A stretch of 28,322 bases of DNA from Patescibacteria group bacterium (GTDB taxonomy: Bacteria; Patescibacteriota; Microgenomatia; Levybacterales; UBA12049): the NCBI GenBank assembly GCA_023487605.1, contig JAMDEE010000016.1:1-28322 (forward strand), written 5' to 3'. How positions within the stretch are numbered: position 1 is the stretch's first letter; the number at the start of each line of letters is the position of its first letter. Positions 7,231-16,109 of this stretch are shown piece after piece. The notes beneath the pieces are model-generated. The model saw nothing but the letters and a program-made list of their open reading frames with translations. It made no database searches and had not been told where the DNA came from. The translations under genes and the position numbers were made by a program.

Positions 7231-7272
7231 AAAACCCCGCGTTATCTAATTAATTTAATAATCCGGGGTTTT
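7231..7272. terminator. Bidirectional intrinsic terminator
   Basis: A 9-bp stem AAAACCCCG (7231-7239) pairs with CGGGGTTTT (7264-7272); the 24-nt AT-rich loop can pair further (7241-7245 with 7258-7262). T-tracts follow on the plus strand (to 7276), and a shorter one on the minus strand. It sits between two convergent units and can stop both. The stop codon of the GT39 gene (7275-7277) lies inside its flank. Confidence 0.85.
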
Positions 7273-7274
7273 TT

Positions 7275-8864
7275 TTATTTGTAGTGGACCAGTTTGTAAA
7301 CTTCTACAACCGACACGTTCCAATGCCCGACTATTTGTGCTCTTCCAAAACCCGCAATTTCCCATAATGAGTTTCCCAATGGCTGGCAAGGTAAGCTCTC
7401 GCAGACAACCATGAGTTGGTTAGTAACGGTTTTCCTTTGCGGATCTACCTGTGCGTTTTGGATTGTTACGGGCGAACGTCCCCAGAGAGTAAAGAAATAT
7501 CGGTAAGCATAGTCCGAATTTCCCCCCGTAATTAAAGCAAAGTTAAAGGGTTTTTCCCCTGTTTTACTTACGACAAATGCCGATATTGTTTTCATTTGGT
7601 TTAATTGCCTGTTGGGCTGATACTGGAACGGGTAACCTTTCAAATTCAAAAGAACCACAACCAAAAGCACTAATAATCCCAAATATTTCGTAACCCTTAA
7701 AAATTTCCCGGTTTCTCCATATAAAAAAACAATAAGATTTCCAACTAGAATAAACGGCAAAGGAAACATGAAAGCAAAATAATAATCATAAATTGGTTTT
7801 TTATAAAAGCCGAAAAGCAATATTCCAAATAAAAACCAGATTAAAAATAAAAAATATTTATTAAAATCTTTGTTTTTATTTTTAATAACTTTTTTGACCT
7901 GGTAAACTAAAAGTAAAACACTTAAAATTCCCAAAATCAGTATAAAAATATACCATGCGGTCAAAAAAGGCTTTGCGTACCAATAATATTGCTCCGGAGA
8001 CGGAAAATCTCCAACCAACCTGCCGAAAATTCTAAAAAAAACATCATAAGTTATGGAAAAAAAATTGGAGTTTCCTCCCGTATCACCGGAATAAAGAATA
8101 AAAGATATTAAACTTTTAAAATCGGGAAACCCGTGACGCACTTCAAAAGCCAAAAACGGGGACCAGCCTACAACGAAACCTAAAAATAGATACATATAAT
8201 CCCTTAAGGTTCTTTTTATAGAATTTAATAAATTTTCTTTAAAAAATAATCTTGTTACTAAAACGTATACGCCTATAATTACGCCTAAAAAAGTCGCAAG
8301 GTAGTGGAGTTGGATAGCTATGCCCAACAGAAAACCAACCAGAAAAAATAATTTAACATTGTTTTTATCAACAGCTTTATATAAGAAATAAACAATAAGT
8401 ATGGCGAAAAAAGGTAGTGGGTTCGGATTCCACGAAGACCTTGAATAGGTAATCACCAATGGAGAAATCGCATAAATCAATGCTGCGACAACTCCCACTT
8501 TATTATTGAAAAATTCTCTCCCAAGCTTATAGACAAGCCAGACCGTTGCGATTCCGAAAAGTGCTACCATTACGGCCGGCCCCACAGGGTCGTAATTAAA
8601 CAGCCATAAAAACGGGGCCATAAAATAGTAATAAATTGGCCCCAGAAAAAAACCTCCTACCGATGCGGTCGGACCGAGAAGAGTCAAATGCCCATGTAAA
8701 ATGTTATAAACAACCAAAACATCTCGCCCCTCATCTCCCAAAAACGTCATGTAATCACGGATTTTATAAAGTCTTAAGAAAGCGGAAATTAATACTATCA
8801 AAGCAACTCCCATGCTCTCTTTCGTGAGCAGATTTTTTATTTTGGAAATACTAAGTTTATTCAT
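7275..8864 (-). CDS. GT39/PMT-like polytopic glycosyltransferase
   Basis: 529 aa, about 11-12 membrane segments. The first extracytoplasmic loop has G-D-E-G-R-D (Asp44-Glu45), the acidic pair typical of the PMT/ArnT/GT39 superfamily of polyprenyl-phosphate-sugar-dependent transferases; next come the G-P-x-Y-Y-Y loop and the R-S-S-W-N-P-N-P helix boundary motif common in bacterial members. It probably moves a sugar from a polyprenyl phosphate to a protein or glycan on the outer face of the membrane. The immediately upstream, ATGA-overlapping GT2-GtrA gene is the likely donor synthase. Last gene of the long operon. The acceptor cannot be predicted. Confidence 0.85.
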   Translation of the reverse strand: MNKLSISKIKNLLTKESMGVALIVLISAFLRLYKIRDYMTFLGDEGRDVLVVYNILHGHLTLLGPTASVGGFFLGPIYYYFMAPFLWLFNYDPVGPAVMVALFGIATVWLVYKLGREFFNNKVGVVAALIYAISPLVITYSRSSWNPNPLPFFAILIVYFLYKAVDKNNVKLFFLVGFLLGIAIQLHYLATFLGVIIGVYVLVTRLFFKENLLNSIKRTLRDYMYLFLGFVVGWSPFLAFEVRHGFPDFKSLISFILYSGDTGGNSNFFSITYDVFFRIFGRLVGDFPSPEQYYWYAKPFLTAWYIFILILGILSVLLLVYQVKKVIKNKNKDFNKYFLFLIWFLFGILLFGFYKKPIYDYYFAFMFPLPFILVGNLIVFLYGETGKFLRVTKYLGLLVLLVVVLLNLKGYPFQYQPNRQLNQMKTISAFVVSKTGEKPFNFALITGGNSDYAYRYFFTLWGRSPVTIQNAQVDPQRKTVTNQLMVVCESLPCQPLGNSLWEIAGFGRAQIVGHWNVSVVEVYKLVHYK

Positions 8865-9994
8865 TTATGAGGTTTTTTACGCCAGATAATAAATCTATAT
8901 ACGGTAAAATTATATACCAGGAGAATTGCAGTCCCGAAAATAAAATAAATAAAATAGTATTTTTTACCTAAAAAGGTGTCACCTAGGAATATAATCCCTG
9001 CCTGGATAATTATTACTCCGATAGCAGAAGTTGCATAAAAATTTAACATTTTCCATAAGTATTGACTAATTCCTACAAATTTCTCGCTTTTAAAGGTCCA
9101 AAGGTTATTCAGGTTATAATTTGAGAATATTGCTACGACTGCCCCAAGTAAATTTGCCGCCGTTGGATCATAGCGGAAAAGCTCTACCAAAACCCTTAAG
9201 ATAATTGCCTGAATTACAAAACCCGTTCCCCCGACGACCAGAAATTTTCCGAAAGGACCGAATAATTTTTCTTTTATGCTTGCTGCGATTACATATTTTA
9301 ATAAATCGATAATGTACGATATAGGTGCGATTTTAGAGTCCCCCAAAGTTCTGTCTTCAAAATGAAAAGGAACCTCGGCTATTTTAAAACCATCCCGTAC
9401 GGCCTTATTTAAAAAAGATACTTGAAACGTATAGCCTTTGAATGAATTCAATTCTTCTTTTTCTCTTAGAAACACTTCTTTTTTAAGAGCTCTGTATCCT
9501 CCGGTCCAATCGTGTATTGAAAATTTAAGAAGGATAGTCCTCACCAAAAGATTTCCGAAGACTGAAAACATTTTACGTTGAATTGGCCAGTTCTGAGGAA
9601 TTGAACCGCCGCCGCTATATCTTGTTCCTATAGCCATATCGTATCCCTCATCTATCTTTTTAAGAAAATCAGGTATTTTTTTGGGGTCGTGCTGTAAATC
9701 CGCATCCATTTCAAACATTACGTCGGCGTTCATCTTTTCTACGGCATATGTCATTGCTCTTACATAAGCTGCTCCTAAGCCGCGCTTCTCACCAACAGTA
9801 ATGTCAATATTTTTCCATTTTTTCGCCAAAACCCCGGCCTGTTCTGCGGTACCATCGGGGGAATTATCGTCCGCAACCAAAATATTCATGTCATGGTTTT
9901 TTATTTGCGGGAATATTTCTTCCTCAAGAATATTTATTAGTTTTTCGATATTTCCTTTTTCGTTATAGGTTGGGATAATTATTACTGCTTTCAT
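8861..9994 (-). CDS. Polyprenyl-phosphate-hexose synthase (DPM1-like GT2) fused to GtrA membrane domain
   Basis: 377 aa, two domains. Residues 1-240 are a GT2 domain of the dolichol-phosphate mannosyltransferase type: I-I-I-P-T-Y-N-E at 5-12, D-D-N-S-P-D-G-T at 42-49, D-A-D-L-Q-H-D-P at 97-104 (metal/nucleotide binding) and T-R-Y-x-x-G-G. Residues about 249-372 form a GtrA domain with four membrane segments (start F-L-V-V-G-G-T-G-F), proposed in other bacteria to help flip the lipid-linked sugar. Expected reaction: NDP-hexose plus polyprenyl phosphate gives polyprenyl-phosphate-hexose; mannose or glucose cannot be told apart from sequence alone. Overlaps GT39 downstream and the uxs gene upstream by ATGA. 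Confidence 0.9.
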   Translation of the reverse strand: MKAVIIIPTYNEKGNIEKLINILEEEIFPQIKNHDMNILVADDNSPDGTAEQAGVLAKKWKNIDITVGEKRGLGAAYVRAMTYAVEKMNADVMFEMDADLQHDPKKIPDFLKKIDEGYDMAIGTRYSGGGSIPQNWPIQRKMFSVFGNLLVRTILLKFSIHDWTGGYRALKKEVFLREKEELNSFKGYTFQVSFLNKAVRDGFKIAEVPFHFEDRTLGDSKIAPISYIIDLLKYVIAASIKEKLFGPFGKFLVVGGTGFVIQAIILRVLVELFRYDPTAANLLGAVVAIFSNYNLNNLWTFKSEKFVGISQYLWKMLNFYATSAIGVIIIQAGIIFLGDTFLGKKYYFIYFIFGTAILLVYNFTVYRFIIWRKKPHK

Positions 9995-10944
9995 ACTACA
10001 CTCTTAAAGTATTGTACAGTCTTTTCTAACCCCTGCTCAATACTTACTTTTGGCTGCCATCCAATTAATTCCTCCGCCTTTGCAATGTCGGGTTTTCTCT
10101 CTTTCGGGTCGTCTGTAGGCAAATCTTCAAAAACAATTTCCGATGAAGAACCGGTAAGTTTTTTTATTAAACTTGCGAATTCCAAAATTTTTCTTTCGTC
10201 GGGATTTCCCAAATTAAGAACCTCTCCTTTTGTTTTATCTGAAAACATTGCCAAAATTAAACCATCCACCATATCGTCTACAAAACAAAAGCTTCGTGTT
10301 TGCTGCCCGTTGCCATAAACGGTTAGCGGCTGTTTCGAAATTGCCTGAGTTATGAAATTTGATACAACTCTGCCGTCGTCAGGTTGCATCATTGGCCCGT
10401 AAGTATTAAAAATTCTGATAATTCTGGCATTTAGTCCGTATTCCCTTACATAATTCATCGTTATTGCCTCGCCAAATCTTTTTCCTTCGTCATAGACCGA
10501 ACGGACACCATTTGGATTAACATTGCCAAAATAATCTTCTTTCTGGGGAGAAACCGCAGGATCTCCATAAACTTCCGATGAGGAAACGTATAAAAATTTT
10601 GCGGATGTTTTTTTTGCTAATTCCAAAAGGTTATATGTTCCCAAAGAATTTGCGAGCAAAGTTTCCAAAGGATGATTGATATAGCTTCTGGGACTTTTTT
10701 TATTCGGTGAGGCCGGACTAGCCAGATGAAAAATATAGTCTGCGTTTATATCCTGGCCTAACGGGTAAATAATATCTTTTTCCAAAAAGGTGAAGTTTTT
10801 ATCTTCCCGGAGATTTTTTAAGTTATCCTTACTTCCTGTCACAAGATTATCAACGCAAATAACTTTATATTCTTGTGTGAGCAACTTTTTACATAAGTGA
10901 GAACCGATGAAGCCTGCTCCTCCGGCTACTAAAACGGTTTGCAT
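9991..10944 (-). CDS. UDP-glucuronate decarboxylase-like SDR (UDP-xylose synthase)
   Basis: 317 aa, extended short-chain dehydrogenase fold. G-G-A-G-F-I-G-S-H at 8-16 binds NAD, and Tyr151-x-x-x-Lys155 lies in Y-D-E-G-K-R, the pattern that marks UXS enzymes, together with H-L-A-S-P-A-S-P (73-80) and R-I-F-N-T-Y-G-P-M-M. UXS converts UDP-glucuronate to UDP-xylose, which fits with UDP-glucose dehydrogenase in the same operon. A related NAD-dependent epimerase with another substrate is possible but less likely. Confidence 0.85.
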   Translation of the reverse strand: MQTVLVAGGAGFIGSHLCKKLLTQEYKVICVDNLVTGSKDNLKNLREDKNFTFLEKDIIYPLGQDINADYIFHLASPASPNKKSPRSYINHPLETLLANSLGTYNLLELAKKTSAKFLYVSSSEVYGDPAVSPQKEDYFGNVNPNGVRSVYDEGKRFGEAITMNYVREYGLNARIIRIFNTYGPMMQPDDGRVVSNFITQAISKQPLTVYGNGQQTRSFCFVDDMVDGLILAMFSDKTKGEVLNLGNPDERKILEFASLIKKLTGSSSEIVFEDLPTDDPKERKPDIAKAEELIGWQPKVSIEQGLEKTVQYFKSVV

Positions 10945-10947
10945 ATA

Positions 10948-11922
10948 TTATTTATTGTTTTCCTTTTCTCGTTTTAGGTCGGCATCAACCATCATTTTAA
11001 CTAACTCCTTAAAACTGGTTTTTGGCTGCCAGCCTAAAACTCTTTTTGCCTTGCTTGCGTCACCAATTAAGTAATCCACTTCGGCGGGCCGCATGTGCTT
11101 GCGGGTGTTAGACACTACATATTTTTCCCAAGTCTCAATGCCGATAACTTTAAAAGCCTCTTCGACAAACTCTTTTACACTATGATTTTCTCCCGTTGCG
11201 ATTACATAATCGTCAGCTGTTTTCTGCTGAAGCATTAACCACATGGCTTCAACATAGTCTCCTGCAAATCCCCAGTCTCTTTTTGGTTCAAGGCTACCGA
11301 GTTCAAGTTTATTTTGCTTTCCCAAGCTTATTCTGGCGACAGCATTTGTTATTTTACGGGTAACAAACTCTATGCCTCTTCTAGGCGATTCATGGTTAAA
11401 TAAAATCCCCGAACAGGCAAAAATATCATAACTTTCTCTATAATTTAAGGTTATATAATGCCCGTAAACCTTCGCCACTCCATAGGGGCTTCTCGGATGA
11501 AATCTTGTAGTTTCCTTTTGCGGTGTCTCTGTTACCTTGCCAAACATTTCGGAACTGGAAGCTTGATAAAATTTGATTTTGGGATTAACCGTTCTAATTG
11601 CCTCAAGGACTCTTGTTACTCCCAATGCGGTAAATTCCCCTGTTAAAACAGGTTGATCCCAGGAAGCTTTGACAAAAGACTGGGCTGCCAGATTGTAGAC
11701 CTCGTCGGGTTTTGACTCCTCGATGGCATCGGTTAGAGATCCCTGATCAAGAAGGTCTCCCGAGACAAGTTCTATCTTATCCGAGATGTGCCCGATATTT
11801 TCCATGTTCGGAGTGCTTAATCGCCTGACCAAGCCGTATACTTTATATCCCTTAGAAAGCAAGAGTTCCGCCAAATACGGCCCGTCCTGACCTGTTATTC
11901 CCGTAATAAGTGCAGTCTTCAT
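10948..11922 (-). CDS. gmd: GDP-mannose 4,6-dehydratase
   Basis: 324 aa, slightly shorter than the usual 345-370. T-G-I-T-G-Q-D-G at 7-14 is the GMD-specific version of the nucleotide-binding glycine motif; A-A-Q-S-F-V-K-A-S-W (79-88), S-S-S-E-M-F-G-K (122-129), Tyr147-x-x-x-Lys151 in S-P-Y-G-V-A-K, and L-F-N-H-E-S-P-R-R-G (174-183) are all diagnostic. It turns GDP-mannose into GDP-4-keto-6-deoxymannose, the substrate of the reductase encoded just upstream (11932-12897). Confidence 0.95.
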   Translation of the reverse strand: MKTALITGITGQDGPYLAELLLSKGYKVYGLVRRLSTPNMENIGHISDKIELVSGDLLDQGSLTDAIEESKPDEVYNLAAQSFVKASWDQPVLTGEFTALGVTRVLEAIRTVNPKIKFYQASSSEMFGKVTETPQKETTRFHPRSPYGVAKVYGHYITLNYRESYDIFACSGILFNHESPRRGIEFVTRKITNAVARISLGKQNKLELGSLEPKRDWGFAGDYVEAMWLMLQQKTADDYVIATGENHSVKEFVEEAFKVIGIETWEKYVVSNTRKHMRPAEVDYLIGDASKAKRVLGWQPKTSFKELVKMMVDADLKREKENNK

Positions 11923-11931
11923 AAGAATATT

Positions 11932-12897
11932 CTAAATTATATTCCTCCAATAGTCCAGCGTTTCTTTAAGCGTTGTTTCGATTTTAATTTCCGGTTTCCA
12001 TCCCGTTAGATTTTTAAATTTATCCGCATTACACACCAGTTCAGGATTATCCAAAGGTCTGAACAAGGATTTATCTATTTCTACTTTGATTCTTGCTTTT
12101 GATAACGAAAGCAATTTCTCTAATATATCGGCAATTTTATAAGATATGCCCGAACCCAAATTATAAACATCACCTACTGCGCCTTTTTCTATTAACAAAT
12201 CGTATGCTTTTACCATATCCCGCACATCGGTAAAATCCCGTTTTGCTTCTAAATTTCCAACATTTAAAATGTTATCCTTTTTACCTTTTTCTATTTCAAC
12301 GATTTTTTTTGCAAAAGTTGACACAACAAATCCCTCCGCTTGCCTCGGGCCGATATGATTAAAGGGGCGTGCTCTTATTATTTTTAATTTATACGTTAAA
12401 AAATATTGAAGACCTAAAAAATCTTGGGATAATTTGGAAACAGCGTAAGGACTTGTCGGGTTAAATCCGGCATTTTCGTTGACGGGGAGCTCTGTTTGGG
12501 GCACATTTCCATAAACCTCGGACGAAGAAATTATTAAAATCTTACAATCTGTTAGATTCAATTTTCTTATTCCTTCCAAAATATTAACTTGGGACTGAAT
12601 GTTGTTGGTAATTGTTTTGGACGGGGAAGAAAAACTGTTTGCGGCAGAAGACATGGCTGCAAGATGGAAAACAATATCCGGTTTTATTTTCTTTAGAAGA
12701 TTATGTGTTTCTTCTTCGCTTAGGAGATCCACTTTTGCCAAATTAATCTTATTTTTGACGCTGTCTAAATTTTTCAAACCGGGTGTAGATAAATATGTCC
12801 CGTAAAGTAGGCTACCGTTTTTCTTACCCGACAAGTATTCCAACAAAAAACTTCCCGCAAAACCCGTTGCTCCGGTTACAAGTATTTTTTTTTCCAT
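11932..12897 (-). CDS. GDP-4-keto-6-deoxy-D-mannose reductase (RMD-like)
   Basis: 321 aa extended SDR. T-G-A-T-G-F-A-G-S (8-16), H-L-A-A-M-S-S-A (78-85), S-S-S-E-V-Y-G (124-130), Tyr151-x-x-x-Lys155 in S-P-Y-A-V-S-K and R-P-F-N-H-I-G-P-R-Q resemble bacterial RMD enzymes, which reduce the GMD product to GDP-D-rhamnose. Gene order (next to gmd) supports this. A GDP-fucose-type epimerase/reductase is less likely because the motifs are closer to RMD. It sits 9 bp before gmd and 6 bp after ugd in the operon. Confidence 0.82.
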   Translation of the reverse strand: MEKKILVTGATGFAGSFLLEYLSGKKNGSLLYGTYLSTPGLKNLDSVKNKINLAKVDLLSEEETHNLLKKIKPDIVFHLAAMSSAANSFSSPSKTITNNIQSQVNILEGIRKLNLTDCKILIISSSEVYGNVPQTELPVNENAGFNPTSPYAVSKLSQDFLGLQYFLTYKLKIIRARPFNHIGPRQAEGFVVSTFAKKIVEIEKGKKDNILNVGNLEAKRDFTDVRDMVKAYDLLIEKGAVGDVYNLGSGISYKIADILEKLLSLSKARIKVEIDKSLFRPLDNPELVCNADKFKNLTGWKPEIKIETTLKETLDYWRNII

Positions 12898-12903
12898 AAA
12901 TGT

Positions 12904-14193
12904 CTATCTCCCTATACCTTGATAGGTAAAACCCAAATCGGACATTTCGGAGGGGTCGTAAAGGTTTCTTCCGTCAATAATTTTAGGCGTTCTCATACTA
13001 TTTTTAATACTCGAAAAATCAAGTTCTTTAAATTCGTTCCACTCCGTAAGTACAATAATCAAATCCGCCCCTTCCGCAGCCTCGTAAGCGTTTTTTTTAT
13101 AATCAACATTTTTTAATACCGTAGCCGCTACGTCCATGGATTTTGGATCATAAGCGGAAATTTTTGCCCCGTCGTTTTGAAGTAAATTAATAATATCAAT
13201 TGCAGGAGCGTCTCTCATGTCATCGGTGTTTGCCTTAAAAGCTAATCCTAATATCCCGATTTTTTTGTCCCGTATGTCTCCAAGCATTTTTCTGGCTTTT
13301 CTCACGATATCCCTCCTTGACTGATTGTTAATATTTTCTACCTCTTCAAGCAAAGAAAACGGGTAATCATTGTCTTTTGCAATTGAAATAAGCGCTTTTA
13401 CGTCTTTTGGAAAACAACTCCCTCCATAACCCGGACCCGGAGAAAGAAACATATTTCCGATTCTTTTATCCATGCCTATTCCTTCAAGAACCTTCAGAGC
13501 GTCTGCTCCGATTAATTCTGAAAGCTTTGCTATTGCATTGGCATATGAAATCTTAAGAGCCAAAAACGCGTTGGCTGCATACTTTATAAGTTCAGCTGTT
13601 TCAAAATTTGTTAAAACTAAAGGTGCGTTAATCGGTTCATGTAGCTTGACTAACAATTCTTGAGCTTTTTTACTTTCCGTTCCTATAACAATTCTGTCGG
13701 GATTAGTTGTATCGGAAATCGCGCTTCCTTCCCGCAAAAATTCAGGAATAGATGCGTAATCCACTTCGGCATCTTGAGGCCTTGATTCTTCCAGAATTCT
13801 TTTAATTTTTTTATTTGTTCCCGCCGGAACTGTACTTTTTGTTGCAACTACGGTATACCCTTCAAGGTTTTGCCCTATTTTTTTAGCAACATCTAAAACC
13901 ATAGAAAGGTCGGCATCACCTGTTTTCGTGGTGGGTGTTCCAACCGCGATAAAAACTATATCTGACTGCGAAATTGAAGGATTATAATCAAGAGTAAAAA
14001 TCAATCTTTTTGATTTTACATTTTTCTTTACCAATTCCTCCAGTCCCGGTTCGTACATGGGGATTACTCCGCGTTTTAAATTTTCAATTTTTTCTTTCGT
14101 ATGACCTATTACGTACACCGTATTGCCGAAATCCGCAAATACGGCAGCTGTAACCAGGCCCACATAACCGTGTCCAACAAAAGTAATTGTCAT
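12904..14193 (-). CDS. ugd: UDP-glucose 6-dehydrogenase
   Basis: 429 aa, typical length. N-terminal Rossmann motif G-H-G-Y-V-G-L-V-T (7-15), V-G-T-P (84-87), K-S-T-V-P-A-G-T (119-126), E-F-L-R-E-G-S-A (151-158), and the catalytic cysteine Cys260 in G-Y-G-G-S-C-F-P-K-D. The C-terminal domain has G-L-A-F-K-A-N-T-D-D-M-R-D-A-P. It oxidises UDP-glucose to UDP-glucuronate with two NAD; the uxs product downstream can use this. Overlaps the rmlD-like gene by ATGA. Confidence 0.96.
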   Translation of the reverse strand: MTITFVGHGYVGLVTAAVFADFGNTVYVIGHTKEKIENLKRGVIPMYEPGLEELVKKNVKSKRLIFTLDYNPSISQSDIVFIAVGTPTTKTGDADLSMVLDVAKKIGQNLEGYTVVATKSTVPAGTNKKIKRILEESRPQDAEVDYASIPEFLREGSAISDTTNPDRIVIGTESKKAQELLVKLHEPINAPLVLTNFETAELIKYAANAFLALKISYANAIAKLSELIGADALKVLEGIGMDKRIGNMFLSPGPGYGGSCFPKDVKALISIAKDNDYPFSLLEEVENINNQSRRDIVRKARKMLGDIRDKKIGILGLAFKANTDDMRDAPAIDIINLLQNDGAKISAYDPKSMDVAATVLKNVDYKKNAYEAAEGADLIIVLTEWNEFKELDFSSIKNSMRTPKIIDGRNLYDPSEMSDLGFTYQGIGR

Positions 14194-15098
14194 ATATGAA
14201 TACTGTCTATTTGACTTTTTACTTCCCTTAGTCCTTCATCAAATGTAGACATTCTTATTCCCAATTTAGTTATTTTATCATTTTTAAGATTAAGGTAAAA
14301 GGGTCTTGGGGCTTTATCGTCAAAATATTCTTTTCTGGTAGTTTTATAAATCATTGATTCGTCAAGCTCAAATTCCCGTGCTATTTTCAAGGCGGCCTCG
14401 TATGGCGAAAGAGGCTGATTTCCCACCACATGGAATATGCCTGTATCCTCCATTCCTATAAGAACATCCAGCGCGTTGACTATATCGTCAATAAAAGTAG
14501 GAACCATAATATGGTCGGTAACCATGGCTAACCTTTCATGCCTATATAATCTATCCAATAACACTCTGACAAAATCCCTACGTTCGAAAACTGCTCTATA
14601 CGGATAAGCAGTTCTTGCGATAATCCAGCTTAAACCCGAATCTTGGACCAATTTTTCGCCTTCGTATTTGGTTTTTGCATACCAGTTAATCGGATTCGGG
14701 ATATCTCTTTCCGTATAGGCATTTTTTTTACCGTCAAAAACAAAATCTGTTGACACATAAATAAGTTTTTTGCCGGTTTTTTTGCAAGCCTCAACAATAT
14801 TTTTTGTTCCCCAAACATTTATCGCCCAGGCAGTATCCCTGTTTGTAAAATCCCCTTTTTTATCCAAGAGGTCTTTGTCTGTCTCTTTGTCTTTTTCGCA
14901 CCCGTCGACGTTGGTCTTTGCAGCTAAATGTAAAACAGTAGTGGACAAAGAAGAATTTATAGCTTTATAAACAGAATTGGCATCCGTAATATCAACCCCA
15001 GAACTTCTGGATATTTCCCCAAACTGATACTTATCACCTAAAAGTTCCGTAAACCTTGATCCAACAAGCCCAGACAGTCCGGTTGCTAAAATTTTCAT
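14190..15098 (-). CDS. rfbD: dTDP-4-dehydrorhamnose reductase-like protein
   Basis: 302 aa, RmlD substrate-binding/SDR family. T-G-L-S-G-L-V-G-S (6-14), V-S-T-D-F-V-F-D-G (115-123; classical RmlD has V-S-T-D-Y-V-F-D-G), and Tyr140-x-x-x-Lys144 in W-Y-A-K-T-K-Y-E-G-E. There is an extra charged insertion at about residues 68-87 (many Lys/Asp/Glu) between the nucleotide-binding part and the N-x-x-G-T helix. Context next to rmlB and rmlA supports dTDP-L-rhamnose synthesis, but no RmlC (3,5-epimerase) gene is in the window, so the real substrate could differ. Confidence 0.82.
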   Translation of the reverse strand: MKILATGLSGLVGSRFTELLGDKYQFGEISRSSGVDITDANSVYKAINSSLSTTVLHLAAKTNVDGCEKDKETDKDLLDKKGDFTNRDTAWAINVWGTKNIVEACKKTGKKLIYVSTDFVFDGKKNAYTERDIPNPINWYAKTKYEGEKLVQDSGLSWIIARTAYPYRAVFERRDFVRVLLDRLYRHERLAMVTDHIMVPTFIDDIVNALDVLIGMEDTGIFHVVGNQPLSPYEAALKIAREFELDESMIYKTTRKEYFDDKAPRPFYLNLKNDKITKLGIRMSTFDEGLREVKSQIDSIHI

Positions 15099-16108
15099 AC
15101 GCTTCCATATTGTCTTTTATAATATCTCTTATACTCTCCGTTCTTTACGTTTTTCCACCAATCTTGGTTATTCTTATACCAATCAACGGTCTTTTCCAAC
15201 CATTCGTCAAAGTCGTGCATGGGTTTCCATCCGAGCTCGTTTTTTATCTTAGACCAGTCCAGGGAATATCTCCTGTCGTGTCCGGGTCTGTCTTTAACAT
15301 ATTCAATCATATTTTCATGTTTGCCCAAAATATTTAGGATTTTTTTTACAACTTCTAAATTATTTATATCTTCGGTCAACCCTCCCACACAGTATGTTTC
15401 TCCGTTTTTCCCTTTTTGCAAAATAGTGTCTATTGCCCTACAATGGTCTTCAACATATAACCAATCTCTGACATACAATCCGTCCCCGTAAACGGGGATT
15501 TTTTTATTCTCTAAAATATTAGTGATGGCCAATGGAATAAATTTTTCCGGAAATTGATACGGACCAAAATTATTTGAGCTGTTAGAAATAGTTATTGGTA
15601 ATCCGTAAGTTGTATTGTATGCTCTTACCAAATGATCCGAACCGGCTTTGCTGGCCGAATACGGACTTCTGGGATTATAATTTGTTCGTTCATTAAATAA
15701 GTTCGTATCTTCAAGTTTTAGGCTTCCGAATACCTCATCTGTAGAAATATGATGAAATTTTTCTACTTTATGCTTTACGGCCATATCTAATAACACCTGC
15801 GTTCCTAAAACGTTAGTCTCGACAAAATCCGAAGGGTTGATTATCGACCTGTCTACGTGGCTTTCCGCTGCAAAATGAACTACGGCATTTATATTTTCCA
15901 TCGCTTTATCCACAGCCTTTGGATCGCAAATATCTCCCTGGATAAACGAGTAATTCTTATTTTTCTCTACGCTTTTTAAATTTTCCAGGTTACCCGCGTA
16001 AGTTAATTTGTCAAAATTAACTATTGTATCTTCCGGGTGGTTCTTAATCCAGTAGAGAATGAAGTTTGAGCCAATAAAACCTGCTCCTCCTGTAACCAGT
16101 AGTTTCAT
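15095..16108 (-). CDS. rfbB: dTDP-glucose 4,6-dehydratase
   Basis: 337 aa, normal length. T-G-G-A-G-F-I-G-S-N (6-15), H-F-A-A-E-S-H-V-D-R-S (78-88), S-T-D-E-V-F-G (122-128, with the catalytic Asp-Glu pair), Tyr150-x-x-x-Lys154 in S-P-Y-S-A-S-K, and N-N-F-G-P-Y-Q-F-P-E-K all fit RmlB. It makes dTDP-4-keto-6-deoxyglucose from the RmlA product. One nt separates its start from the end of rmlA; it overlaps rmlD by ATGA. Confidence 0.97.
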   Translation of the reverse strand: MKLLVTGGAGFIGSNFILYWIKNHPEDTIVNFDKLTYAGNLENLKSVEKNKNYSFIQGDICDPKAVDKAMENINAVVHFAAESHVDRSIINPSDFVETNVLGTQVLLDMAVKHKVEKFHHISTDEVFGSLKLEDTNLFNERTNYNPRSPYSASKAGSDHLVRAYNTTYGLPITISNSSNNFGPYQFPEKFIPLAITNILENKKIPVYGDGLYVRDWLYVEDHCRAIDTILQKGKNGETYCVGGLTEDINNLEVVKKILNILGKHENMIEYVKDRPGHDRRYSLDWSKIKNELGWKPMHDFDEWLEKTVDWYKNNQDWWKNVKNGEYKRYYKRQYGSV

Positions 16109-16109
16109 T

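Noticed and set aside
7019..7249. Plus-strand open frames of 76 and 71 aa over the DUF5679 gene and the structured segment
   Set aside because: They are out of frame with the clear zinc-ribbon gene and pass through the foldable segment and into the terminator; no family features are seen.
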